A stretch of DNA of 64,000 bases from Rhodococcus sp. 06-235-1A (lineage in GTDB: Bacteria; Actinomycetota; Actinomycetes; Mycobacteriales; Mycobacteriaceae), in assembly GCF_002258785.1 (NCBI RefSeq), contig NZ_NOYI01000008.1, forward strand, positions 124,001-188,000, written 5' to 3'. How positions within the stretch are numbered: the first letter of the stretch is position 1; every line of letters starts with the position of its first letter. Shown here one piece after another: positions 26,137 to 35,289 of the stretch. A program made the position numbers and the translations under genes. The notes under the pieces were generated by a model, which was not told the DNA's origin, did not search any database, and saw only the letters and a list, made by a program, of their open reading frames with translations.

Positions 26137-27099
26137 ATGCGCGGACAACGCCGAAGCCTGATCACCCTCATGACAGCCGTTACCGCTGCCGCTGCCCTGC
26201 TCGCACCCACTGCACATTCGGCACCGTTGATGCCCATCGCCGCCGCCCCCGAGCAACCCGATCACGCCGACGCCATCCGCTACGCGGCAACGAACCGCGA
26301 CGCGGCTCCCCCCGGTGCCAATGACATGAGCTGTGTGCCCAGCGCCGTGCACCCGAACCCCGTCGTCCTGGTGCACGGCACCGACGCCACGGCGTACTCC
26401 GACTGGGCGGGCTTCTCACCGATACTTCGTGCGGCGGGATTCTGCGTGTTCGCCATCAACTACGGAGCATCTCCGGATGGCACGACCAATGGCTACGGTG
26501 TCATCGAAGACAGTGCAGCACAACTGAAATCGATGACGACTTCGATTCTCGAGGCGACCGGCGCGGCCGCCGTGGACCTGGTCGGATATTCACAGGGCGC
26601 CGCGGTTGCTCGATACTTCGTCAACAGGCTGGGCGGTTCCTCGGTCGTCGGTCGTTGGGTCGGCATCGCGTCGCCCACCTACGGAGGCACCATGTACGGG
26701 GTCGCCCCCGTGGTGCAGGCCGTGCCGGGTGCAACCGGTGTCGTCGCGGGTGAATTCGGTCCCGGGCTGGCCCAGCTGATGGCCGGATCGAGCTTCCTCG
26801 ATCGTCTCAATGCAGGCGGTGACACGGTTCCGGGCGTCGAGTACACATCCATCGCAACCAGGGTCGACGAAGTGATCCAGCCGTATACCAATGCGCTGCT
26901 TCGGGATCCGGGAGCTCACAACATCGTGGTGCAGGACCTGTGCCCCGATACCGAGGTTGCCCACTTCACCTTCACCTACGATCCGACCGCGTTGCGCTTG
27001 GCACTCAATGCCCTCGATCCGGCAAACGCACGTCCTCCGAGCTGCGTTCCGGTACCACTGGGGTCCGGGATCCTGGACGTCGTCCTCGCCAGCCATTGA
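26137..27099 (+). CDS. Secreted triacylglycerol lipase-like alpha/beta hydrolase
   Basis: This is a 320-residue protein with an Arg-rich start and a hydrophobic signal peptide to about residue 28 (cleavage near AHSAP). PVVLVHGTDAT at 75-85 is the oxyanion strand. GYSQG at 150-154 holds nucleophile Ser152. The late VAHFTF segment supplies a histidine. It resembles the LipB/EstA-type extracellular lipases of actinobacteria. Cysteines at about 66, 103 and in DLC and PSC could form disulfides. It converges on a PucR gene with only three bases between stops. Confidence 0.85.
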   Translation: MRGQRRSLITLMTAVTAAAALLAPTAHSAPLMPIAAAPEQPDHADAIRYAATNRDAAPPGANDMSCVPSAVHPNPVVLVHGTDATAYSDWAGFSPILRAAGFCVFAINYGASPDGTTNGYGVIEDSAAQLKSMTTSILEATGAAAVDLVGYSQGAAVARYFVNRLGGSSVVGRWVGIASPTYGGTMYGVAPVVQAVPGATGVVAGEFGPGLAQLMAGSSFLDRLNAGGDTVPGVEYTSIATRVDEVIQPYTNALLRDPGAHNIVVQDLCPDTEVAHFTFTYDPTALRLALNALDPANARPPSCVPVPLGSGILDVVLASH

Positions 27100-27102
27100 T
27101 CC

Positions 27103-28290
27103 TCAGGTCAGGAGCTGGTGCGCCGTGAGCCCGACGTACAGTTCGGCGGCTTGAACAGGATCGCGAAAATCACGACCGGTCAATTCCGCTATTCGACGCA
27201 AGCGATACAACACCGTATTGCGGTGGTAGTGCAGAGATTCGGCGGCGTCCTTGGTGGAGCCGCCGCAGGAGAACCACGCATCCAAGGTGGCCAGCAGGCT
27301 CTGCCGTTCGGCCCGCGGTAACGCCAGTAGATCACCGAGTATCTGACGCGAGGCAACGCGACCCGATTTCGGATCGCGAACCAGCAGCAGCGCCACCGGC
27401 ACGGAGTCGTATCGCACCGGGGTCGACAGCGAGGAGTCGGTGGAGCTACACGACCTCGCCAACCGCGCCTGACCGACCGCGTCGCCGATACCCGACGGGG
27501 ACCGGAAGACCGAACTCACCCCCACCCGACCCGGACACATCTCGCCCAGCGTGATCAACGCCGAGTCGATCTCCGATTCGGTTGCCGCACAGATCAACCC
27601 GACGCTACCGTCCACCTCTGCATCCCACACCGATTCGGTTCCGGCCGCACGAAGACGAGCGGTCAGCCCGTCCAGTCCCACCGACGTGGTCAGCGGCTCC
27701 TGAGAGACCACCGCGAAGTATCCGTGATCCGGGATTCGAAACGCTCGCAGTGCGTCCGCTGCCGCAGTCGGGTTCGCCCCGTGATCTGCGAAGAGCACGC
27801 GAATGAGTCGGCCGCGAGCGTCGGCACTCTCTCGCGCGCGCATGTCCGCACTCTCTCGATAGGCCTCCGCGGCCTCATCGGAGTACACGTCCACCAGCGC
27901 CCACACCTGCGCGGCCATGTCGAGCAGTGCGTGACTCGCTCGGCCGTCCGAGCGCGTCATCAACTCGTCCCACACCAACCTGCCACCGAGCCGAAATGCG
28001 TGGAGCAAGGCCGCCAACGGCACCCCCTGCTCTGCCTTGAGTCGACCTGCGGCCTGCGCCGACTCGAGCTGCATGGGCGCGCGGCCGGAGAGCTTGCCCA
28101 ACATCGACGCGAGATTGCTCCGCGACGCCTCGTACAGCTGCTCGGGAGTGAGCAACGTCGATTCGAGGTAGGCGTGCTCGGCACCCAGGATCCGTCGGAC
28201 CAATTCGGCTGCCAGATCGTCGACGCTCTCGAGCATCGTCGCGGCCAGATCCGTCGGTGACGGATGCAGCTCGAACTCGGTCGCGGTCAT
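27103..28290 (-). CDS. PucR/CdaR-family transcriptional regulator
   Basis: This is a 395-residue protein. The C-terminal domain ends with a PucR helix-turn-helix: [39 protein letters not shown], where HRNTVLYRL is the recognition region. The middle resembles the degenerate GGDEF-like domain of the family, and the helical N-terminal third is the usual sensory region. It is divergent from the aldehyde dehydrogenase-GMC operon, and a perfect-armed palindrome lies in the shared promoter (28335-28350), so it probably controls that operon in response to an alcohol or aldehyde. Confidence 0.85.
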   Translation of the reverse strand: MTATEFELHPSPTDLAATMLESVDDLAAELVRRILGAEHAYLESTLLTPEQLYEASRSNLASMLGKLSGRAPMQLESAQAAGRLKAEQGVPLAALLHAFRLGGRLVWDELMTRSDGRASHALLDMAAQVWALVDVYSDEAAEAYRESADMRARESADARGRLIRVLFADHGANPTAAADALRAFRIPDHGYFAVVSQEPLTTSVGLDGLTARLRAAGTESVWDAEVDGSVGLICAATESEIDSALITLGEMCPGRVGVSSVFRSPSGIGDAVGQARLARSCSSTDSSLSTPVRYDSVPVALLLVRDPKSGRVASRQILGDLLALPRAERQSLLATLDAWFSCGGSTKDAAESLHYHRNTVLYRLRRIAELTGRDFRDPVQAAELYVGLTAHQLLT

Positions 28291-28334
28291 GACAGAACTC
28301 TAGCCGCATCGGTGTAAGCCACGCCACAACAGAA

Positions 28335-28350
28335 TTGTGCCGTGGCACAA
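28335..28350. promoter_or_regulatory. Palindromic operator candidate for the PucR regulator
   Basis: TTGTGCC-GT-GGCACAA is a 16-base palindrome with seven-base perfect arms. It lies 45 bases upstream of the PucR start, in the divergent promoter of the aldehyde dehydrogenase operon. The 165-base gap 28291-28455 holds no other clear feature. Confidence 0.45.
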
Positions 28351-28455
28351 ACTGCCGCCTCCGATTGAGGCCCGTGGCCCATAGCGTCCCGAGTCCGAGT
28401 GCGACGACAATCACACTCGAAGCCGTGTATCCGAACGACGAGTGGAGCCGAGAAG

Positions 28456-30204
28456 TTGACCAGCGAAGCCACCCCACACCTGCATCCCGTCCCAACCCCC
28501 GGGTCCGATTCCCCGGTGGCCGTCGATGCCGCCCTCGCCGATCTGTCCCAGGGCGCTAAGAACTGGGGGCAGCTGACCCTGTCCGATCGTCGGGCTCTGC
28601 TCGAACGCATGCACGCGTTGACCACCACGCACGCGCAGGAATGGGTGACGGCGGCCACGTCGATCAAGGGTCTCGACGCCTCGTCCAGCCTCGCCGGAGA
28701 GGAATGGCTGTCGGGTCCGTACTCGTTCCTCGGCGCACTCGGCGCGCTCACCCACACACTCACGGCTCTGGAATCGGGTAAGAGTCCGCTGGCCGATGTG
28801 AAGTTCGGGACGGCACCAGGCGGGCGAACGACGGTGTCGGTCCTGCCGCTCAACATCTTCGACCGCCTGCTGCTGAACGGGTTCACCGGCGAGGTATGGC
28901 TGAAGCCCGGAATCGACCGTGCAACCGCACAGCGCACAGCAGGGCTCGCCCAGCTCGATCCGACCGACACGGGCGGCATCGGAGTCGTGCTCGGAGCGGG
29001 CAACATCACCTCGATCGCACCCCTGGACGCACTGTACGAGCTGATGGCCTTCAACCGAGTCGTCGCCCTCAAGCTCAACCCCATCATGGATCCACTGCTC
29101 CCGGTGTTCGAGAAGGTCCTCGCACCACTCGTGGACATCGGCGCGCTGCGCCTGCTGACCGGAGGGGCAGATGTGGGCACCTACCTGGTGCGGCACGATC
29201 GCGTCGACCACGTCCACATGACCGGTAGTTCCCTCACGCACGACGCGATCGTCTTCGGAACGGGTGCGGACGGGGCCGCGCGCAAAGCGTCGAACGACCC
29301 GATTCTCACCAAGGACATCTCCAGCGAACTCGGCGGCGTCTCACCCACCATCGTGCTTCCCGGCGAGTGGAGCCGCGCCGACATCGAATTCCAGGCCGAG
29401 CACGTTGCAACCCAACGCCTGCACAACAGCGGATACAACTGCGTCGCTTCGCAGGTCGTCGTGCTGTCCTCCGAGTGGAAGCAGCGCGACGAATTCATCG
29501 CCGCTCTGCGCGCGGCACTCGACCGCGCACCGGCGCGCGCCCCGTACTACCCCGGCAGCGACAGGCGGGTCTCCGACGCCACCTCCACGTACCCGACCGC
29601 CGAACGACTCGGCGACGGTGGTGGCCGAGTCCTGATCACCGATCTCAACCCCGGCGAATACGCACCACTGCTGCAGACCGAGTACTTCGCTCCGGTCATG
29701 GGTGTCATCGAATTGCCCTACAGTGGAGCAGCATTCGCGGCCAAGGCGGTCCAGGCTGCGAACGAGGAATTCACCGGCACGCTGGGCATCAACATCATCG
29801 GCACCCCGGCCACCATCAAGGGTCTCGGGGAGAAGTTCGACACCATGCTCGCGGAACTGCGCTACGGCACCATCGCCGTGAATGCGTGGACAGCGCTGGG
29901 ATTCCTCACCGCCTCCGCCACCTGGGGTGCGTACCCCGGCCACACCATCGACGACGTGCAGAGCGGAATCGGCATCGTGCACAACGCACTTCTGATCGAC
30001 GGTGCCGAAAGGACCGTGGTGCGCGGTCCCTTCCGACCGCTGTCGCGCTCGCTGGTCAACGGCGAACTGTCCATCTCGCCGAAGCCGCCGTGGTTCGTCA
30101 CGAACAAGACCGCAGCATCGACCGGCAAGTTGCTGACCGCATTCGCGGGTGCACCGTCCTGGTCCAAACTGCCTGCGATATTCGCCTCCGCCCTGCGCGG
30201 CTGA
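28456..30204 (+). CDS. Aldehyde dehydrogenase family protein
   Basis: This is a 582-residue protein, about 80-100 residues longer than most aldehyde dehydrogenases; extra sequence is at both ends. Catalytic Cys329 is in RLHNSGYNCVASQVVV and Glu291 is in DISSELGGVSP. The NAD-binding segment GIGVVLGAGNITSIAP replaces the more usual proline-rich motif. I chose TTG at 28456 because GGAG lies eight bases upstream; a GTG at 28399 lacks a ribosome binding site. It probably oxidises an aldehyde made by the GMC enzyme encoded 34 bases downstream. Confidence 0.82.
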   Translation: MTSEATPHLHPVPTPGSDSPVAVDAALADLSQGAKNWGQLTLSDRRALLERMHALTTTHAQEWVTAATSIKGLDASSSLAGEEWLSGPYSFLGALGALTHTLTALESGKSPLADVKFGTAPGGRTTVSVLPLNIFDRLLLNGFTGEVWLKPGIDRATAQRTAGLAQLDPTDTGGIGVVLGAGNITSIAPLDALYELMAFNRVVALKLNPIMDPLLPVFEKVLAPLVDIGALRLLTGGADVGTYLVRHDRVDHVHMTGSSLTHDAIVFGTGADGAARKASNDPILTKDISSELGGVSPTIVLPGEWSRADIEFQAEHVATQRLHNSGYNCVASQVVVLSSEWKQRDEFIAALRAALDRAPARAPYYPGSDRRVSDATSTYPTAERLGDGGGRVLITDLNPGEYAPLLQTEYFAPVMGVIELPYSGAAFAAKAVQAANEEFTGTLGINIIGTPATIKGLGEKFDTMLAELRYGTIAVNAWTALGFLTASATWGAYPGHTIDDVQSGIGIVHNALLIDGAERTVVRGPFRPLSRSLVNGELSISPKPPWFVTNKTAASTGKLLTAFAGAPSWSKLPAIFASALRG

Positions 30205-30238
30205 CACCTCAGCGCCCGCAACGACTTCAAGGACAAAG

Positions 30239-31825
30239 ATGAGCTCACAGCACAAGACTGCCGACTACATCGTGGTGGGCGCAGGTTCCGCAGGCGCAGT
30301 GGTGGCCAATCGCCTCAGCGCCGACCCTCGCAACGAGGTGATCCTGCTCGAAGCAGGACCCGAGGACAAGAACAAGTTCGCCCACATCCCGGCTGCGTTC
30401 TCCAAACTCTTTCGCAGCGAGGTCGATTGGGACTATCTGACCGAACCGCAACCGGAGCTACGTGACCGGAGCATCTACTGGCCGCGCGGCAAGATACTCG
30501 GCGGATCGTCGTCGATGAACGCCATGATGTGGGTACGTGGATTCGCCGCCGACTACGACGAATGGGCCTCCCTGTCCGACGACTCGTGGTCCTTCCGTAA
30601 CCTCGTCGGATACTTTCGCAAGATCGAGAACATCGAGGGCACAACAGCACTCGACGCGGGAACCGACGGCCCACTCATCGTCTCCCATCAGCGCAGCCCC
30701 CGCGACCTGACGTCCTCGTTCCTCGACGGCGTCGAAGAAGCAGGCTATCCGCTGGAAACCGCCAACCTGCCCGAGCCCAAGGGCTTCACCCGCACGATGG
30801 TCAACCAGAAGCGCGGAGCACGGTGGAGCACCGCGGATGCCTACCTGCGACCGGCGAAGAAACGCAAGAACCTCACCATCCTCACCGAGGCACACGCCAC
30901 TCGCGTCTTGTTCGAAGGCAGTGCGGCAGTAGGCGTCGAGTACACCTCCGGTGGACAGACACACACCGTGCGCGCACACAAGGAAGTGATCCTCTCCGGC
31001 GGAGCCATCAACACTCCGCAGCTGCTGATGCTCTCGGGCATCGGCGACCAGGAACAGCTCAAATCCCACGGCATCGCCGTCCAACACCACTCGCCCGGCG
31101 TCGGGCAGAATCTCCTCGACCACCTGGCCGCCCTCATCGGCTGGAAAACAGAAAGAGACTCTCTCTTCCACGCCGAGAAGATCCCCGAGTTGGTCAACTA
31201 CCTCACGCGCCGACGCGGCATGCTCACCTCCAATGTCGCCGAAGCGTACGGATTCATCAAGAGCCGAGAAGATCTTGCCCTGCCCGACGTCGAACTCATC
31301 TTCGGACCGGCACCGTTCTTCGACGAGGGACTCGTCGGCCAGGATTCGCACGCCGCGGTCATCGGCGCGGTACTCGTCAAACCCGAGAGCCGAGGCGAGA
31401 TCACCCTCCGATCGGCAGACCCCCTGGCCAAGCCCATCGTGGAGCCGCGCTACCTCAGCGACCCCGGCGGCCTCGACCGAAAGGCAATGATCGAGGGACT
31501 TCGGGCATGCGTCGCGATCTCCGAAACCCCCTCGCTGAAGGGATTGCTCGGCGACGTCGTACGCCCCAGGGTGGCGTCGAACATCTCCCCGGCGGACTTG
31601 CTCACCGAAGCCCTGGAGCAGAATGCGCACACTCTGTACCACCCCGTGGGCACCGCCCGGATGGGCAACGACGCCGACAGCGTCGTCGATTCCGAGCTCC
31701 GGGTGCGGGGAGTCGACCGCCTTCGAGTGGCCGATGCGTCGATCATGCCGAGCATCATCCGCGGTCACACCCACGCGCCATCGGTGGTGATCGGCGAGCG
31801 GGCAGCGGACTTCATTCTTCGCTGA
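30239..31825 (+). CDS. GMC-family flavin oxidoreductase (choline dehydrogenase-like)
   Basis: This is a 528-residue protein. FAD-binding GAGSAG is at 14-19, LLEAGPED follows at the second strand, and the GMC signature RGKILGGSSSMNAMMWVRG is near residues 82-100. The C-terminal part has HTLYHPVGTARMG and RGHTHAPSVVIGERAADFI, which hold the catalytic His pair. It oxidises an alcohol to an aldehyde with FAD; choline is possible, but no betaine genes are nearby. AGGA lies six bases before the ATG. It forms an operon with the aldehyde dehydrogenase. Confidence 0.88.
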   Translation: MSSQHKTADYIVVGAGSAGAVVANRLSADPRNEVILLEAGPEDKNKFAHIPAAFSKLFRSEVDWDYLTEPQPELRDRSIYWPRGKILGGSSSMNAMMWVRGFAADYDEWASLSDDSWSFRNLVGYFRKIENIEGTTALDAGTDGPLIVSHQRSPRDLTSSFLDGVEEAGYPLETANLPEPKGFTRTMVNQKRGARWSTADAYLRPAKKRKNLTILTEAHATRVLFEGSAAVGVEYTSGGQTHTVRAHKEVILSGGAINTPQLLMLSGIGDQEQLKSHGIAVQHHSPGVGQNLLDHLAALIGWKTERDSLFHAEKIPELVNYLTRRRGMLTSNVAEAYGFIKSREDLALPDVELIFGPAPFFDEGLVGQDSHAAVIGAVLVKPESRGEITLRSADPLAKPIVEPRYLSDPGGLDRKAMIEGLRACVAISETPSLKGLLGDVVRPRVASNISPADLLTEALEQNAHTLYHPVGTARMGNDADSVVDSELRVRGVDRLRVADASIMPSIIRGHTHAPSVVIGERAADFILR

Positions 31826-31986
31826 CGTGACAGTGAACATTCGGAAACTTTCCGGTTTGCCAGTCCGGTTTGTCGGGTAACAGGTTGTCACGCTCCCAGC
31901 AGGGATCGAGATGTAACCCATCCGCTCGGCAAGCAGCGCCGAATGACCCACAACGCTCGAGAGACGAGCACGGAAGGTTGACCGAC

Positions 31987-32685
31987 ATGTTCACTGTTCG
32001 TAAAGCTTTGGCCGCCACCGCAATCGGTGCAATGACCATTGTCCCGCTTGCCGCTTGCTCCAGCGAGGAAGCTTCCAGCACCGTCGACGCAGCCACCTCA
32101 TCGGCATCGTCGGCCATGGAAACCACCGAGAGCACTCCCGAGCCCGCAGCCGAGGTCGCCGACCTCAGCAACGGTGTCGATACTGCGGTTGCTCTCGATC
32201 CCGGCTTCTTGGGCGCACTGACCACCCTGGGCCTGACGCCCGGCGTCGTCGGAACCGCTACTCTCGCAGACGGTTCCATCCGATTCCCGATCACCGGCGG
32301 AGACGTCAAGTACTGGGAGCCCGGCACGGTGGATCCCTACGTCCAGGGCGAGATCAACCACGACGGCAGTGGCCTGTCGCTGACCGCAGGCGAGACCGTC
32401 GTCGAGCTCACCAACTTCGACATCGACCCGGGCACTTCGCTTCTCACCGGTGACGTCCTCGTCAATGGCGAAGAAGCTGCTGCGGACGCAGTCCTGTTCG
32501 ATCTCGACGGCCGCACCCTGCAGCCGCTGGCGACCGGACCCGACAACACCGCAATCCTGCAGGGCACCCAGGTGAAGATCTCGGAGACCGCCGCCGGACT
32601 GCTCAACAGCACCTTCAACACCGATGCTGTGACCCCGGGTCTGCTCGTGGGCGTTGCGACCATCACGGTGAAGACCGCCGCGTAA
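31987..32685 (+). CDS. Secreted lipoprotein of unknown function
   Basis: This is a 232-residue protein with a lipoprotein signal: MFTVRKALAATAIGAMTIV then lipobox LAAC with Cys24. A Ser/Thr/Glu-rich linker (about 25-60) is followed by a beta-rich domain with repeated short turns (for example LVNGEEAAADAVLFDLDG). No catalytic motif is evident. The general look recalls HtaA-like beta domains, but I cannot support that name. AGG-type sequence precedes the ATG. It is a single gene, followed by a long hairpin. Confidence 0.7.
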   Translation: MFTVRKALAATAIGAMTIVPLAACSSEEASSTVDAATSSASSAMETTESTPEPAAEVADLSNGVDTAVALDPGFLGALTTLGLTPGVVGTATLADGSIRFPITGGDVKYWEPGTVDPYVQGEINHDGSGLSLTAGETVVELTNFDIDPGTSLLTGDVLVNGEEAAADAVLFDLDGRTLQPLATGPDNTAILQGTQVKISETAAGLLNSTFNTDAVTPGLLVGVATITVKTAA

Positions 32686-32700
32686 CAGTTTCCTGAACCC

Positions 32701-32742
32701 GTGCGCGGGAGCACACCGTGAAAGACGGTGGCTCTCGCGCAC
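32701..32742 (+). terminator. Hairpin terminator after the lipoprotein gene
   Basis: GTGCGCGGGAGC (32701-32712) pairs with GCTCTCGCGCAC (32731-32742) with one mismatch; inner ACCG/CGGT extends the stem. The loop is TGAAAGA. No T-tract follows. Confidence 0.6.
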
Positions 32743-32774
32743 AGGTGTTTGCATCGCACGGTCAGGAGCCGCGA

Positions 32775-33245
32775 GTGAAAGCATTCACGAAAATCTATGG
32801 CGGGCATCCGCTTCACGCGGTCGGCCTCGTGCTGTCATTTGGGTTGGTCGGGTATGTCGTGGCAATCGCGGGCCCGCTGACGCTCTGGAACAGCAACGTC
32901 TGGTGGCAGTCCATCGTGGTGTGGTTCTTCGGCTCGGTTCTGCTCCACGATGTCGTGCTCTATCCGCTCTACTCGCTGACCGACCGCATCATCACTGCCA
33001 CAGCCGCTCGACAACCGGCCGTCTCTCCGGTCAACTACATCCGCGTTCCGGCTCTCGGAACGGCACTGACGTTTCTGATGTTCTTCCCCGGGATACTCTC
33101 CCAAGGCACGGAGTCGTACCGGGCAGCAACCGGGTTGACACAGGAGCCTTTTCTCGGACGTTGGCTCGCTCTGACCGCCGTGTTGTTCACCGTGAGCGCC
33201 GCCGCTTACTTCAGTCGAATGATCCTCGTACGGAGCCGAGCATGA
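32775..33245 (+). CDS. Small integral membrane protein, four predicted helices
   Basis: This is a 156-residue protein with hydrophobic segments near residues 12-35, 42-65, 88-108 and 128-148. It has no motif I recognise. The start is GTG at 32775 with AGGAG six bases upstream; a GTG at 32718 would lie in the terminator hairpin. Its stop overlaps the methyltransferase start by ATGA, so the two are translated together. Confidence 0.65.
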   Translation: MKAFTKIYGGHPLHAVGLVLSFGLVGYVVAIAGPLTLWNSNVWWQSIVVWFFGSVLLHDVVLYPLYSLTDRIITATAARQPAVSPVNYIRVPALGTALTFLMFFPGILSQGTESYRAATGLTQEPFLGRWLALTAVLFTVSAAAYFSRMILVRSRA

Positions 33246-33907
33246 GCGTCACCGCCGATACACTGTTCAACCGCGCAGCAGCCGGACTCCCTTGCTGGAT
33301 CGGCGATTTCGATGGCAGCAGGGAGCAACTTCCCACCGCACGCTGGATGGGTGGGGATGCCTCGTCTGCAGAGGATCGCCGCGCCGACGACGCCATGATC
33401 AGTCGATGTACCGGCTCCACCATCGATCTCGGCTGCGGACCCGGACGACTCACCGAAGCTCTCGCCCGACGAGGCCTCTCGGCCCTCGGAGTCGACACTT
33501 CGAGGGCTGCGGTCGATCTCACCATCGGCCGCGGTGGCAACGCCGTCCTGAGGGACCTGTTCGAGCCCCTTCCCGACACCGGCAACTGGTCGTGTGTACT
33601 GCTCGCTGACGGAAACATCGGCATCGGCGGAGACCCGGTTCGGCTGCTACGCCGCGCCGCGGACCTGCTGGCACCGCACGGATCCGTCATTGCCGAGGTG
33701 GATGCACCGAGCGACTACGGAATTCGGCACCGCACCGTACGTTGGGAGACCGACACCATGGTCGGTGACTGGTTCGCGTGGTCGAGTGTCAGCGCCGACG
33801 CCACCGCGGACCTCGCGCAGGCCGCAGGCCTTCGGATGATCGACGTGGCGCCGATCGACGGCCGCTGGTTCGCACAGATGACGCCCGCCCCGCTCACCAA
33901 TTCGTGA
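33242..33907 (+). CDS. Class I SAM-dependent methyltransferase
   Basis: This is a 221-residue protein. STIDLGCGPGRLTEALARRG is motif I for S-adenosylmethionine binding and ALGVDTS is motif II. LLADGNIGIGGDPVRLLRRAADLLAPHG is the typical post-motif region. The substrate is unknown. It is coupled to the small membrane protein by an ATGA overlap. Its last 14 bases overlap the end of the convergent membrane-protein gene. Confidence 0.82.
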   Translation: MSVTADTLFNRAAAGLPCWIGDFDGSREQLPTARWMGGDASSAEDRRADDAMISRCTGSTIDLGCGPGRLTEALARRGLSALGVDTSRAAVDLTIGRGGNAVLRDLFEPLPDTGNWSCVLLADGNIGIGGDPVRLLRRAADLLAPHGSVIAEVDAPSDYGIRHRTVRWETDTMVGDWFAWSSVSADATADLAQAAGLRMIDVAPIDGRWFAQMTPAPLTNS

Positions 33908-35210
33908 ACAGCAGATGATTGATCGCCAACGCACCGATCACCTGCAGCGCCAACCAGAAACGATGCGTCCGCGCAGGCAACACCGCAGGCGCGATGAGCA
34001 TCCACATCGCGAACGGCAACCAGATTCGCTCGGTCTCGGCCTTGCTCAGCTGACTCAGATCCGCCATCACCACCGCGGCCACACCGCCGATCACCAACAG
34101 GTTGATCGGCTCGACACGCGTGAGAATCCGCGGGAACGCCGCGGGCACAGCGATACCCAGCGCGCAGAACAACGCCGCAAAGTTCGCCCAACCCCAGTAC
34201 TCGAACGGGCGATCCTTGGCGATGCCCTGGTAGTAACGCTCCTGCACCAGTTCGTAGCCGTCGTACCACCAGAATCCGTAGGCCGTGAAGATCCCCGCAA
34301 CGATCAGCGCCCCGATCAACGCGCCCACGAACGGCAGAATCTTTCGCCCGGCGATCAACACCGCCACCGCGGGAAGGCCCATCAGTACCAGACCGTAGTT
34401 CAGGTAGATCCCGAAACCGAGCAGCACTCCCGCACCGATCGACGCAGGCCACACGCACCGCTTCGTGGAGATCGCCAGCAGTGCAATGCCCCACGCGGCG
34501 ACGCCGGCGTAGAACGCATCGGCCGACACGGCGATCCAGATCGCCGCAGGAGCAACCGCCACGAACGGTGCTGCGCGCCTTGCCATGTCCTCGTCGCCCA
34601 GCACCCGAACGGTGAGCACCACCGCGACCGCTGCGCTCGTCCCCACCAGTACACACAGCGTCGCTGCCCAGGCACCCCCGCCGAGGCCGAGACGGTCGAG
34701 CCAGACGAACGTCAGCAACGCGCCCGGCGGATGTCCCGAGACGTGCGTGGTCCACGAATCCGCCTGATAGTCCAGGATTCGCTCGGAGAAGCCGCGCAGA
34801 GTCGCAGGGATATCGGTGATACCCGGAACCTCGTGCAGGTACTCGTCCGTCGATGCGAGTCGATCGACGAAACCGCGCTTCCACCCGTCCACCATCGCCA
34901 GCGCCATCGTCCAGACCGCCGACGCGCCCCAGACGACAAACAGCAGGCGCGTCCACGGCAGCCGGCGAGCCACCGTGGGGCCCCACAGCACGGTCGCCGC
35001 AGCGATGAGGACGGCACATGGAGTACCCCAGCCGAAGTGGACCTCACGGAAACCGAACAACGGTGCGGCGTCGGCGAAATCGCGCACCTGCTGCGGTGTT
35101 CTGTTGATGATGGGGGTGACGACTTCGTTCCCCAGATACGGAACGACGAACGCGACCGCGACGAGCACGACGGCCAATGCACCGGCGACGGCTTCTCTCC
35201 AGTAACGGAT
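33894..35210 (-). CDS. Polytopic integral membrane protein (Rv0541c/Rv0537c-like)
   Basis: This protein is about 438 residues long with roughly ten or more membrane helices. After the first helix comes VVPYLGNEVVTPIINRTPQQVRDFAD. Between helices there is DSWTTHVSGHPPGALL, a loop with conserved His-Pro-Pro-Gly as in some GT-C-type glycosyltransferases. Similar proteins flank the mtnP-galE-GT2 block in mycobacteria. The 5' end is unclear: no ATG, GTG or TTG sits behind the good GGGAGA site, whose spacing points to ATC at 35210. An ATG at 35330 would overlap the divergent mtnP gene; TTG at 35177 is an alternative. Confidence 0.7.
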   Translation of the reverse strand: MRYWREAVAGALAVVLVAVAFVVPYLGNEVVTPIINRTPQQVRDFADAAPLFGFREVHFGWGTPCAVLIAAATVLWGPTVARRLPWTRLLFVVWGASAVWTMALAMVDGWKRGFVDRLASTDEYLHEVPGITDIPATLRGFSERILDYQADSWTTHVSGHPPGALLTFVWLDRLGLGGGAWAATLCVLVGTSAAVAVVLTVRVLGDEDMARRAAPFVAVAPAAIWIAVSADAFYAGVAAWGIALLAISTKRCVWPASIGAGVLLGFGIYLNYGLVLMGLPAVAVLIAGRKILPFVGALIGALIVAGIFTAYGFWWYDGYELVQERYYQGIAKDRPFEYWGWANFAALFCALGIAVPAAFPRILTRVEPINLLVIGGVAAVVMADLSQLSKAETERIWLPFAMWMLIAPAVLPARTHRFWLALQVIGALAINHLLFTNW

Positions 35211-35289
35211 AGTGTTTTCTCCCTGCGAACCTCGAGACGAACACGACTTCGGAACAGCATATCGACCGGCAGTGATGGAGGATGAGCAG

